64,000 bases of DNA. Origin: Cellulosilyticum ruminicola JCM 14822 (lineage in GTDB: Bacteria; Bacillota; Clostridia; Lachnospirales; Cellulosilyticaceae). A program made the translations under genes and the position numbers. The stretch is from NCBI RefSeq assembly GCF_001311925.1, contig NZ_BBCG01000003.1:28681-92680 (forward strand), given 5' to 3'. Below, piece by piece: positions 56,372-64,000 of the stretch (position 1 is its first letter; every line of letters starts with the position of its first letter). The notes beneath the pieces were generated by a model. That model saw only the letters and a program-made list of their open reading frames with translations, was not told the DNA's origin and did no database searches.

Positions 56372-57655
56372 TTATCTTTTATCATTATTAATCATATTTT
56401 CAATAAAAATTCCATAGCCACGAGTAGGGTCTTGGATAAATACATGGGTAACAGCTCCAACCAATTGACCATCTTGAATAATAGGACTTCCGCTCATGCC
56501 TTGTACTATACCACTCGTAAGGCTTAATAGTTTCTCATCAGTGATTTTAATCACCATCCCCTTAGAAGGTGCATTACTATATTTACTCACTTTTTGAATT
56601 TCTACCTCATAAAGTGTAGGACCATCTTGTGTCAAATCAGCTAAAATACTTGCCTTTCCTTCATGTACTTTATCTTGCAATGCAATAGGCATAGGAGAAA
56701 ACGTCAATGAATCTGAAAATTTTTTATTTAATGTACCAAAAATACCTAATGATGTATTTTCTATAACTTCACCATATACTTCTTTTTCATAATCAATAAT
56801 TCCACTAATTTCTCCAGGCTGTCCTTTTGTGCCTTTTTTAATTTGTGTAATACTTGCATTAACTACATTTCCTTCTCTTATAGGCATCAATTTTTTAGTT
56901 TCTGAATCTGTAATCCCATGACCTAAAGCACCAAAATTTCTGCTTTCAGGTGTTACATAAGTAATTGTACCTATACCTTGTATACTATCACGAATCCATA
57001 AACCCACTTTATAACTATCATCTATAGGTGAATAAACTGGTACTAAATCAACTTGCTTAATTTCTTTATTTCTTTTAATTTCTAAATTAATTATCTTTCC
57101 TTTCGATTGCTCTATAGCCACTTTTAAATCTTCTTTTTCATTTAATACTTCATTATTACAACTTAAAATAACATCACCAGGTTCTATAATTCCTTTAGCA
57201 GGTGAAATATTCCTGCCATTGACTTCAAAATCACCTACTCCCAAAACTAAAATACCATCTGTACTTACATGAATCCCTACAATTTCACCACATGGAATTA
57301 ACTTTTCATAGGGCACTGCTTCAACTGCTACGGTTTTTAGTGGAATAAATCCTAAAGATAACTTAACATCTAAATTACCCTCATCATTTATTGTCATATA
57401 AAATGGCTTACTTAAATTCACTTTTTCATCTTGAATTGGCTTATGGTTAACATCTTCAAGATGCAATTTTTTCACATCACTTTTAAAACTTGCTTCAAAA
57501 GGCATTTCGAAATTAAATAGATGTTCCTCACCTGCAAAAATTCTAACTTGTGTAGGTAAATAAAAATATGAGATTAAAAAAGGACTACTAATCATAAGTA
57601 TGACTACAATTATAATAACGCTTACAAAAAATAATTTTTTACCTTTTGTTTTCAT
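56372..57655 (-). CDS. spoIVB: SpoIVB serine peptidase
   Basis: The 427-residue forespore protein is secreted into the intermembrane space, where it triggers sigma-K activation. After a basic start there is one membrane anchor (LFFVSVIIIVVILMISSPFLI). A PDZ domain (about 150-225: GILVLGVGDFEVNGRNISPA and KGIIEPGDVILSCNNEVL) is followed by the S55 peptidase domain, with the His in FGALGHGITD and the Ser in GMSGSPIIQDGQ. GIFGTLNKKF and TEDGxxLYEVEI-like text also fit. It lies between recN and spo0A. Confidence 0.96.
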   Translation of the reverse strand: MKTKGKKLFFVSVIIIVVILMISSPFLISYFYLPTQVRIFAGEEHLFNFEMPFEASFKSDVKKLHLEDVNHKPIQDEKVNLSKPFYMTINDEGNLDVKLSLGFIPLKTVAVEAVPYEKLIPCGEIVGIHVSTDGILVLGVGDFEVNGRNISPAKGIIEPGDVILSCNNEVLNEKEDLKVAIEQSKGKIINLEIKRNKEIKQVDLVPVYSPIDDSYKVGLWIRDSIQGIGTITYVTPESRNFGALGHGITDSETKKLMPIREGNVVNASITQIKKGTKGQPGEISGIIDYEKEVYGEVIENTSLGIFGTLNKKFSDSLTFSPMPIALQDKVHEGKASILADLTQDGPTLYEVEIQKVSKYSNAPSKGMVIKITDEKLLSLTSGIVQGMSGSPIIQDGQLVGAVTHVFIQDPTRGYGIFIENMINNDKR

Positions 57656-57769
57656 GTATTCACGTCCTACCTTTTTGTACTGTCATACTTTTAACTTAAC
57701 CTTTTTACGAGTTATTTATACAATTTAATGAAATATCTTTTACTAAATAGTGCTATTCATTTTTATAAC

Positions 57770-57801
57770 AAAAAAGATCTCACACATTGCGAGATCCTTT
57801 T
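57770..57801 (-). terminator. Terminator after recN
   Basis: On the minus strand GGATCTCGCA pairs with the later TGTGAGATC, with T residues following. It closes the dxs-tlyA-nadK-argR-recN unit. Confidence 0.8.
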
Positions 57802-57802
57802 C

Positions 57803-59488
57803 TTAAATATTTTGTTTATAATGATTTGCTAAAGCCTTAATTTCAGAAGCACTTTGAAGTGTACTTTGAGTCACTATACCACCCATCAACCTACAAAGCT
57901 CTTCATGTATCCTTGTTTCTTCCAGCTCTTCTAAATACGTAGTTGTTCGTTCATGATCTACACGTTTTTCAATAAGATAATGCGTATCTCCCATTGCTGC
58001 AATTTGTGGCAAATGCGTAATACATAATACTTGACGGTCTTTTGCAATCATTGCAAGTTTTTCTGCTACCTTTTGCGCAGCAATACCACTAATTCCAGTG
58101 TCTATCTCATCAAAGATTACTGTACTAATAGTATCACCCATTACAAGTACTGTTTTAATTGCTAGCATTACCCTAGAAATCTCTCCACCCGAAGCTATTT
58201 TTGAAAGTGGGTGCAAATCATCTCCTAAGTTTGTACGAATTAAGAATTCTACATCATTTTGACCATATATATTAAATGTATCTAATTCATTAATTGATAC
58301 CTCAAACTTTGCATAAGGCATTTGAAGATCATGTAAATGGCTGTCAATTGCTACTTCTATTTTTTCAGCAATCTCTTTTCGCCCTTTAGAAAGAACTGCT
58401 GCTAATTCTTTTAACGTCGCTTCTAATTGTTCACGTTCTTCTATAAGGCGCTCTTTGTTTTGTTCACCATCTAACAATTCTTCTAATTCTTTTTCACACT
58501 CTGTCTTATAAGCCAAAATTTCTTCAATTGAATTACCATACTTTTGTTTTAAACGATAAATAACGTCTAAGCGTTGCTGTATTTCTAATAGTAATTCAGG
58601 TGAGTATTCTACTTCATCTGTATAACGTCTAATTTGATAAGTTGCATCTTGAAGCTCCGCTTGTATTGAAAGAAATTGTTCATATAAGCTTTTAATTTCG
58701 GCTGTAATGTTGCTAATATCTTGTAATGTTTGAATAGCTTGTCCTAATAATAATGTGGCACTAGCTTCTCTTTCACCATCTAATAGATTATATGCCTTTT
58801 GACATTGCACCATAATTTTTTCTGCATGAGAAAGCACTTCATATTGTTCTTTTAAATCTTCTTCTTCATGACATTTTAAATTAGCTGCCTTAATTTCTTC
58901 AATTTGGAAACTTAACATATCACGCATTTGTAAACGCTTACGGTCATTGTCTCCTATTTTATCAAGAGCATTTTTCACTTCTTGCCAACGCTCATATGTC
59001 TTACTATATTTCTCTTTTGCTACTATAAACTCTTTCTCTCCAAAGCTGTCTAATAGACGAATATGTGTTGCAATATCTAACAATGATTGTGGTTCATGTT
59101 GTCCATGAACATCGATAAGTAATGTAGATAGTTCTTTAATCACTTGACGCGTCGCAGAAGTGCCATTTATTTTATAGTAAGTACGTCCAGATTGATAGAT
59201 ACCTCTTTCAATAATAATTTCTTCATTTTCATAAGAAATCCCTTGTGTATCTAAATATTTAAGCGCTATGCCTACTTTATCTTTAAATCCTAAAACAACA
59301 AAGGCATAATCTTGTCCTTTTCTAATAATCTGCTTAGAGGTGCGATTTCCTATGGCAAATTGAATAGAATCAATGAGCATCGATTTTCCTGCACCTGTTT
59401 CACCACTAAAAATATTTAGCTTTGGATTAAGACTAAGCTGTACTTCTTCGATAAGTGCAATATTATTAGCTTTTAAATAGGTTAACAC
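57803..59488 (-). CDS. recN: DNA repair protein RecN
   Basis: The 561-residue SMC-like ATPase acts early in double-strand break repair. It has Walker A GETGAGKSMLID near residue 31, long coiled-coil regions (about 150-370), the ABC signature SGGEISRVMLAIK and Walker B VIFDEIDTGISG. The start is GTG at 59488 behind AAGGAGG with ten bases between. It follows argR by about 20 bases, the classical pairing. Confidence 0.97.
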   Translation of the reverse strand: MLTYLKANNIALIEEVQLSLNPKLNIFSGETGAGKSMLIDSIQFAIGNRTSKQIIRKGQDYAFVVLGFKDKVGIALKYLDTQGISYENEEIIIERGIYQSGRTYYKINGTSATRQVIKELSTLLIDVHGQHEPQSLLDIATHIRLLDSFGEKEFIVAKEKYSKTYERWQEVKNALDKIGDNDRKRLQMRDMLSFQIEEIKAANLKCHEEEDLKEQYEVLSHAEKIMVQCQKAYNLLDGEREASATLLLGQAIQTLQDISNITAEIKSLYEQFLSIQAELQDATYQIRRYTDEVEYSPELLLEIQQRLDVIYRLKQKYGNSIEEILAYKTECEKELEELLDGEQNKERLIEEREQLEATLKELAAVLSKGRKEIAEKIEVAIDSHLHDLQMPYAKFEVSINELDTFNIYGQNDVEFLIRTNLGDDLHPLSKIASGGEISRVMLAIKTVLVMGDTISTVIFDEIDTGISGIAAQKVAEKLAMIAKDRQVLCITHLPQIAAMGDTHYLIEKRVDHERTTTYLEELEETRIHEELCRLMGGIVTQSTLQSASEIKALANHYKQNI

Positions 59489-59509
59489 CGTTAGATTGCC
59501 TCCTTAAAC

Positions 59510-59968
59510 TTAAGAATTTAAAATGTCTTTGAATTGATTCATCACTTCTTCTATGTGATCTAAATGTTTAACAGCACAGAAAATTGTATCATCTCCGGCA
59601 AGTGTACCTACAATCTCAGAAAAATTGAATGCATCTATTGCAGAAGCTACTGCATTCCCCATACCTGATAATGTACGAATAACTACAATGTTTCCTGCAA
59701 AATCCATACTTACAAAAGCATCTTTAAATACACGGATTACTTTTTCTGAAACTTGTTGTTCAAAATTTGCAAGGGCAACATACTTTTGTCCCCCATTACG
59801 ACTTGCGACTTTTGTGAGTTTAAGTTCACGAATATCTCTTGAAACAGTAGCTTGTGTTACACTAAATCCTTCATTTTCTAATGCCTGTGCTAAATCTTCC
59901 TGAGTCTCAATATCTTGCTTTTGAATAAGCCCTAATATTGTCGACTGCCTTTGTTCTTTCATTCCCAT
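59510..59968 (-). CDS. argR: Arginine repressor ArgR
   Basis: The 152-residue protein has the winged-helix N-terminal domain (QDIETQEDLAQALENEGFSV, TQATVSRDIRELKLTKV) and the C-terminal oligomerisation and arginine-binding domain (SMDFAGNIVVIRTLSG, GTLAGDDTIF with the Asp pair that holds arginine). It controls arginine genes; no arg genes are in the window. GAAGGCG precedes the ATG. It lies between nadK and recN. Confidence 0.96.
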   Translation of the reverse strand: MGMKEQRQSTILGLIQKQDIETQEDLAQALENEGFSVTQATVSRDIRELKLTKVASRNGGQKYVALANFEQQVSEKVIRVFKDAFVSMDFAGNIVVIRTLSGMGNAVASAIDAFNFSEIVGTLAGDDTIFCAVKHLDHIEEVMNQFKDILNS

Positions 59969-59972
59969 AATG

Positions 59973-60833
59973 TTATCGCCTTCTTTCTACCATCTTATCC
60001 CGTAATATATCAAAAAATTTCCTATTTGAACACTTAATTAACTTTGTTACATAAGGTGACTTTTCAATTTTTATCACATGTTGAGGTGTTAAATACATTT
60101 TTAGTTTTCCATCAATACTAAGTGCCATTGTCTTATCTTGATCTTCTAATGTTCTAATCTCTACAACATCTTCTTTTGACACAACTACAGATTTTGAATA
60201 AAGTGTATGTGGACAAATTGGTGTAATAACGTAGGTGTTTGCTCCTGGGAGTACAATAGGTCCTCCTGCTGATAAATTATATGCTGTAGAACCTGTAGGC
60301 GTTGAAATAATAATCCCATCTGCAGGATACACATCACATAAATCTTGATTGACACTAATTTGAAAATCTACAATACGTGCAAAGCTACCACGTGTAACAT
60401 TAATGTCATTTAATGCATGAAATACTTGTATATCCTCTCCTGGACCTGTTACAGTTGCACGAAGCATCATACGTTCATCAATAGTATATTCATCACGTAA
60501 AATCTTCCTAAATGCTTCTTCCATCTCTTGCACTTCAATATCCGCTAAAAAACCTAATCTGCCTAAATTAACACCTATAATTGGTACATTTCTAACGCAA
60601 GCATCTTCTGCTACACCTAAAATCGTACCATCTCCTCCAATAGCAATAATGCAATCACATTCTCGATATAAATTACTGCCTTCTAATATATCTACTTTTG
60701 TTTGAAGTGCTTTTGCTACTTCTTCCATAGCATATACTTCTAACCCTGCATTTTGAAGTGCTACTGCTATCTGTTCAGCTATACGAAAATCTTTATCTTT
60801 GAATTTATTAGGAATAATGCCTACTCGCTTCAT
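59973..60833 (-). CDS. nadK: NAD kinase
   Basis: The 286-residue enzyme makes NADP from NAD. Motifs are CIAIGGDGTILGVAEDA (GGDGT), GVNLGRLGFLADI, NDINVTRG and PTGSTAYNLSAGGPIV, all in the expected order. GGGGGGATAGG precedes the ATG. It is four bases upstream of argR and follows tlyA. Confidence 0.97.
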   Translation of the reverse strand: MKRVGIIPNKFKDKDFRIAEQIAVALQNAGLEVYAMEEVAKALQTKVDILEGSNLYRECDCIIAIGGDGTILGVAEDACVRNVPIIGVNLGRLGFLADIEVQEMEEAFRKILRDEYTIDERMMLRATVTGPGEDIQVFHALNDINVTRGSFARIVDFQISVNQDLCDVYPADGIIISTPTGSTAYNLSAGGPIVLPGANTYVITPICPHTLYSKSVVVSKEDVVEIRTLEDQDKTMALSIDGKLKMYLTPQHVIKIEKSPYVTKLIKCSNRKFFDILRDKMVERRR

Positions 60834-60847
60834 CCTATCCCCCCACT

Positions 60848-61738
60848 TTATAAAGTTTGATGTGATGCTGTTACTATGTCATGAATGACTTTATCTTTAT
60901 CTTCTGTAAAATCTTCTACTTGTTTCTTACTTAAATGGATAAGATACTCAATATTACCTTCTGGTCCTTTAATTGGTGAGAAATCTAAACCTAATACACC
61001 AAAGTTTAATGTTTTAGCAAAATCCCATACTTGATGAATAACTTGTTCATGTACTTTAGGATTTCTAACAACACCATGTTTCTCAACTTGTTCTCTTCCT
61101 GCTTCAAATTGAGGTTTAATAAGTGCTACTACTTCTGCATCTGAGCTTAAAAGTAAGCTTACTGGACCTAATACTTTAGTAAGCGAAATAAACGAAACGT
61201 CAATTGATGCAAATTCAATATCATCTTCTAGTCGATCACGTGTTAAATAACGAATGTTTGTTTTTTCCATACATACAACACGTGAATCTTGTCTTAACTT
61301 CCAAGCAAATTGTCCATACCCTACATCTACAGAGTAAACTTTAACTGCACCATTTTGCAACATACAGTCTGTAAATCCTCCTGTAGAAGCCCCAACATCC
61401 ATACCTACTTTATTTTCTAAAGTAATATCAAAGTTAGCCATTGCTTTTTCTAACTTTAAACCGCCACGGCTTACATACTTCATTTTTTCACGTACTTCAA
61501 TTGTACTACTACGTTTTACTTTAAGCCCTGGCTTATCTTCTCTTTGTCCATTAACAAAAACGACACCTGCCATAATATATGCTTTAGCACGTTCTCTAGA
61601 TTCTGTTAATCCTCTTTCAAAAATAAGTACATCTAATCTTTCTTTACTATCTAATATTTTTTGATCAATGACAACTTCTACTGTCTCAGCTGCTAGTGCT
61701 TTCTCTAACGCTTGTTGTTCTTCTTCTCTGCCCTTCAT
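60848..61738 (-). CDS. tlyA: TlyA family rRNA methyltransferase / hemolysin-like
   Basis: The 296-residue protein has an S4 RNA-binding domain (ERLDVLIFERGLTESRERAK, YIMAGVVFVNGQ) and an FtsJ-like AdoMet domain (YVSRGGLKLEKAM, GMDVGASTGGFTDCML, then DVSFISLTKV). TlyA enzymes 2'-O-methylate 16S/23S rRNA; they were first named hemolysins. Compared with the family, about 30 extra residues rich in Glu and Ala stand before the S4 domain, and the ribosome binding site before ATG 61738 is weak, so a later start cannot be excluded. It follows dxs by four bases. Confidence 0.93.
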   Translation of the reverse strand: MKGREEEQQALEKALAAETVEVVIDQKILDSKERLDVLIFERGLTESRERAKAYIMAGVVFVNGQREDKPGLKVKRSSTIEVREKMKYVSRGGLKLEKAMANFDITLENKVGMDVGASTGGFTDCMLQNGAVKVYSVDVGYGQFAWKLRQDSRVVCMEKTNIRYLTRDRLEDDIEFASIDVSFISLTKVLGPVSLLLSSDAEVVALIKPQFEAGREQVEKHGVVRNPKVHEQVIHQVWDFAKTLNFGVLGLDFSPIKGPEGNIEYLIHLSKKQVEDFTEDKDKVIHDIVTASHQTL

Positions 61739-61742
61739 CTAT

Positions 61743-63614
61743 TTACTCGCTTTCTTCTATATGCTTTAAAATTTTTGTTTTTAATGAAACTGCATCTAAA
61801 CCTTCTCGTTTAAGAACTTCACTTACTTCACCGTGTGAAATCATACCTGTTTCATAACCAAAGGCCTTTCCTTTAATAATCTTATTATGTGTCACAAAAT
61901 ATGCAAACACACTTTCGCCAAAGCCACCTTCTAGTATACCATCTTCTAAAGTGAAGAGGTAGTTATAGTCACTAGCAATCTGATTTAATCCTTTTTCATC
62001 TAATGGGAATAAACATGCGGCCTCAATAACTGCTGCATGAATTTCTTCTTCTTCAAGTAACTTGCTTACTTCTAAGGCTGTTACCATACTACGTCCACTA
62101 CTTAGAATAGCTATATTATTACCTTGTTTTAATGTTTTCAAACACTTCCATTCATCTAAGTTAATATAGTCTCTATCAATATTATTTCCACCTCTAGGAT
62201 AACGAATAGCTACTGGTCCTTCTAAACTTAATGCATATCGCATAGCTGCACCCATTTCTTCCGGTAGTTTAGGAGATAAAATCGTCATATATGGCATATT
62301 TTTAAGAAATGCTATATCATAAATCCCCTGATGTGTTGAACCATCTTCACCTACAATACCCGCACGATCTACCCCTAAAACAACAGGTAACTTTTGCAAG
62401 CAAACATCATGACTAATTTGATCATAGGCACGTTGTAAAAAGGTAGAGTATACTGCTACAAATGGTTTATAACCATTACTTGCCATCCCTGCTGCAAAAG
62501 TTACTGCATGTTGCTCTGCAATACCTACATCAAAGAAATGCCTAGGATAACGTTTTGCAAATTCTAATAAACCTGTTCCCTCTGGCATAGCAGCTGTAAT
62601 TCCTACAACTTTAGGATTCTCTACAACTAACTCACACATTACCTGACCAAATGCTCCTGAAAAGGTTTGACTGCCTACCTTTTTAAGACTTTCTCCAGTT
62701 TCAATACAAAATGGAGAAACGCCATGGAAACTACTTGGTTTTTCTTCCGCTATACGGTACCCTTTACCTTTTTTAGTTTTTAAATGAATTAAAATTGGCC
62801 CAGACATAGATTTTACATTCTCAAAAAGATGAATGAGTTCTTCTAAATTATGTCCATCAATTGGCCCAAAATAAGTAAAGCCTAATTGTTCAAATAAAGT
62901 ATTTTGAATTACAAAACTCTTAACACTTTCTTTAGTACGTTTAATAGTTTTAACCATATGATTACCTACTACAGGCACTTTATGAAGCACGTCTTCCACA
63001 TCCGCTTTAACACGTAAATAATCTTGACTTGAACGTAAATGATTTAAGTATTTACCCAAGCCACCTACATTTTTAGATATAGACATTTCATTATCATTTA
63101 AAATAACAATAAGATTAGATCCCCCACGTCCAGCATTATTTAACGCTTCAAATGCCATACCACCTGTCAAAGCCCCATCTCCAATAACTGCAATAACTGC
63201 ATAATCTTCTCCTGCTAAATCTCTTGCCTTAGCCATACCTAATGCCGCTGAAATAGATGTTGAACTGTGTCCTGTTTCAAAAACATCATGTTCACTTTCT
63301 CTACGTTTAGGGAAACCACTCATTCCGCCCATTTGGCGTAAAGTTTTAAAATCTTTTCTTCTTCCTGTTAACAGCTTATGTACATAAGCTTGATGCCCTA
63401 CATCCCATACCATTTTATCGCAAGGTGAATCAAAAACATAATGTAATGCTAAAGTTAATTCTACAACACCTAAATTAGATGCTAAATGTCCTCCTGTTTT
63501 TGATAAAGATTGTACTAAAAAACTTCTAGTTTCCTTCGCTAATTGCTCAAGTTCCTCTGCATTTAAATTTTTAATATCACTTGGACTCTGAATCTTTTTT
63601 AGTAAGTCTAGCAT
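61743..63614 (-). CDS. dxs: 1-deoxy-D-xylulose-5-phosphate synthase
   Basis: ATG 63614 (MLDLLKKIQSPSDIKNL) suits the AGAGAGGA site better than the ATG six bases upstream, and gives 623 residues. The enzyme uses thiamine diphosphate to join pyruvate and glyceraldehyde-3-phosphate, the first step of MEP isoprenoid synthesis. Motifs are GGHLASNLGVVELTLALHYV, GDGALTGGMAFEALNNAG (ThDP), GLDGH-like GPIDGHNLEELI, DVGIAEQHAVTFAAG and DRAGIVGEDGSTHQG. It heads dxs-tlyA-nadK-argR-recN. No exonuclease VII or ispA gene precedes it here. Confidence 0.97.
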   Translation of the reverse strand: MLDLLKKIQSPSDIKNLNAEELEQLAKETRSFLVQSLSKTGGHLASNLGVVELTLALHYVFDSPCDKMVWDVGHQAYVHKLLTGRRKDFKTLRQMGGMSGFPKRRESEHDVFETGHSSTSISAALGMAKARDLAGEDYAVIAVIGDGALTGGMAFEALNNAGRGGSNLIVILNDNEMSISKNVGGLGKYLNHLRSSQDYLRVKADVEDVLHKVPVVGNHMVKTIKRTKESVKSFVIQNTLFEQLGFTYFGPIDGHNLEELIHLFENVKSMSGPILIHLKTKKGKGYRIAEEKPSSFHGVSPFCIETGESLKKVGSQTFSGAFGQVMCELVVENPKVVGITAAMPEGTGLLEFAKRYPRHFFDVGIAEQHAVTFAAGMASNGYKPFVAVYSTFLQRAYDQISHDVCLQKLPVVLGVDRAGIVGEDGSTHQGIYDIAFLKNMPYMTILSPKLPEEMGAAMRYALSLEGPVAIRYPRGGNNIDRDYINLDEWKCLKTLKQGNNIAILSSGRSMVTALEVSKLLEEEEIHAAVIEAACLFPLDEKGLNQIASDYNYLFTLEDGILEGGFGESVFAYFVTHNKIIKGKAFGYETGMISHGEVSEVLKREGLDAVSLKTKILKHIEESE

Positions 63615-63737
63615 ATTCATTCCTCTCTCTTCTTAATATTCCTCAATCTATTTTATATTAACTTACCGAGTACTCCACTCTTCATAACTAACATACAATA
63701 ATTTTATTCTCAATCTATCATCTTTAATTTTGCTACA

Positions 63738-63767
63738 AAAATGACAACCCAGGTAGATTGTCATTTT
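63738..63767 (-). terminator. Terminator between the CorB-like gene and dxs
   Basis: AAAATGACAA (63738-63747) pairs perfectly with TTGTCATTTT (63758-63767). It overlaps the stop codon of the minus-strand gene at 63766, so dxs has its own promoter within 63621-63737. Confidence 0.75.
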
Positions 63768-64000
63768 ACTTTTTGCGCTTTTTAAATAACTTTTTACAAT
63801 GATAAATTATAAGCCCTACATAATAGACAATATACCGTGCTCTTTCAATTGCAATGCTTTTACCTATAGCCTTACCACCTACTGTAAGTGCTGCTACAAA
63901 ACCACTCATCGCAATAGATAAAAGTACGGATTTTATTCCAAAACCTTCTTCTATCGCTAGTACAATAGCTGTTGCTGTACTTCCTGAAATAATTCCTGCA
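63766..64000 (-). CDS. CorB-like membrane protein, 3' end only
   Basis: The last 78 codons of a gene that starts beyond the window read AGIISGSTATAIVLAIEEG, VLLSIAMSGFVAALTVGGKA, IGKSIAIERARYIVYYVGLI and a basic end (HCKKLFKKRKK). The pattern CGIISGxxxxAIV ... ALTVGGKAxGKSxAI matches my memory of the DUF21-like CorB family often found near dxs in clostridia. The two hydrophobic helices and basic tail fit an inner-membrane protein. The role in metal transport is only a database label. Confidence 0.6.
   Translation of the reverse strand, partial: AGIISGSTATAIVLAIEEGFGIKSVLLSIAMSGFVAALTVGGKAIGKSIAIERARYIVYYVGLIIYHCKKLFKKRKK

Overview
The window looks like chromosome of a low-GC, spore-forming, Gram-positive anaerobe of the class Clostridia, probably Lachnospirales/Lachnospiraceae (a Cellulosilyticum-like organism is my guess, not proven). 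The reasons are AT-rich DNA, strong AGGAGG-type ribosome binding sites, spo0A, spoIVB and the sporulation cassette prkA-yhbH-spoVR, and the clostridial order dxs-tlyA-nadK-argR-recN-spoIVB-spo0A. Most genes lie on the minus strand. The plus-strand exceptions are pepF, a helical-repeat protein gene, rpmB, rqcH, a citrate synthase gene, and two remnants.

Left part (1-25 kb, accessory-rich). At the edge is malR-malE, a LacI-type regulator and a maltodextrin-binding lipoprotein, behind a promoter with two overlapping palindromic operators. Next come an M55 D-aminopeptidase, oligoendopeptidase F, a CorA-like membrane protein, a small Asn-rich repeat protein and the metallo-hydrolase YycJ. The prkA-yhbH-spoVR cassette (7.8-12.2 kb) has a candidate sigma-E promoter inside a perfect 15-bp inverted repeat. 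Upstream of it is a decayed glycogen/maltodextrin operon: malQ and glgP are intact, malG is N-terminally truncated, and an alpha-glycosidase is a clear pseudogene. Then come a GH26-like lipoprotein, recU with a divergent helical-repeat gene, remnants of an AraC regulator and of a probable GH127 enzyme, an RluA-type pseudouridine synthase, a membrane protein and a frameshifted SDR dehydrogenase.

Middle part (25-49 kb, housekeeping). This holds an M16C peptidase, a small coiled-coil protein, coaD, rsmD, recG, fakA-yloU, rpmB (divergent), and then the long block yicC-remA-gmk-rpoZ / priA-def-fmt-yugP / rsmB-rlmN-prpC-prkC-rsgA-rpe-thiN. This is the familiar Firmicutes cluster joining nucleotide metabolism, RNA polymerase omega, replication restart, translation initiation, rRNA modification, Ser/Thr phospho-signalling and ribosome maturation.

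Right part (49-64 kb). This has rqcH (ribosome quality control), citrate synthase, a ferritin-like protein, a lipase-like hydrolase with a broken TetR regulator, a truncated transposase remnant, then spo0A, spoIVB, recN, argR, nadK, tlyA, dxs and the 3' end of a CorB-like membrane protein.

A striking global feature is the number of ORFs broken by one base, mostly in short homopolymers: spoVR, the GH26-like lipoprotein, SDR, rsmB, priA and tetR. Because priA and rsmB are housekeeping genes, consensus errors are the simplest explanation and the raw reads should be checked. The alpha-glycosidase and AraC/GH127 remnants carry nonsense changes or deletions and look truly decayed. I found no CRISPR array, rRNA, tRNA, prophage or defence island, and no convincing new multi-gene system.
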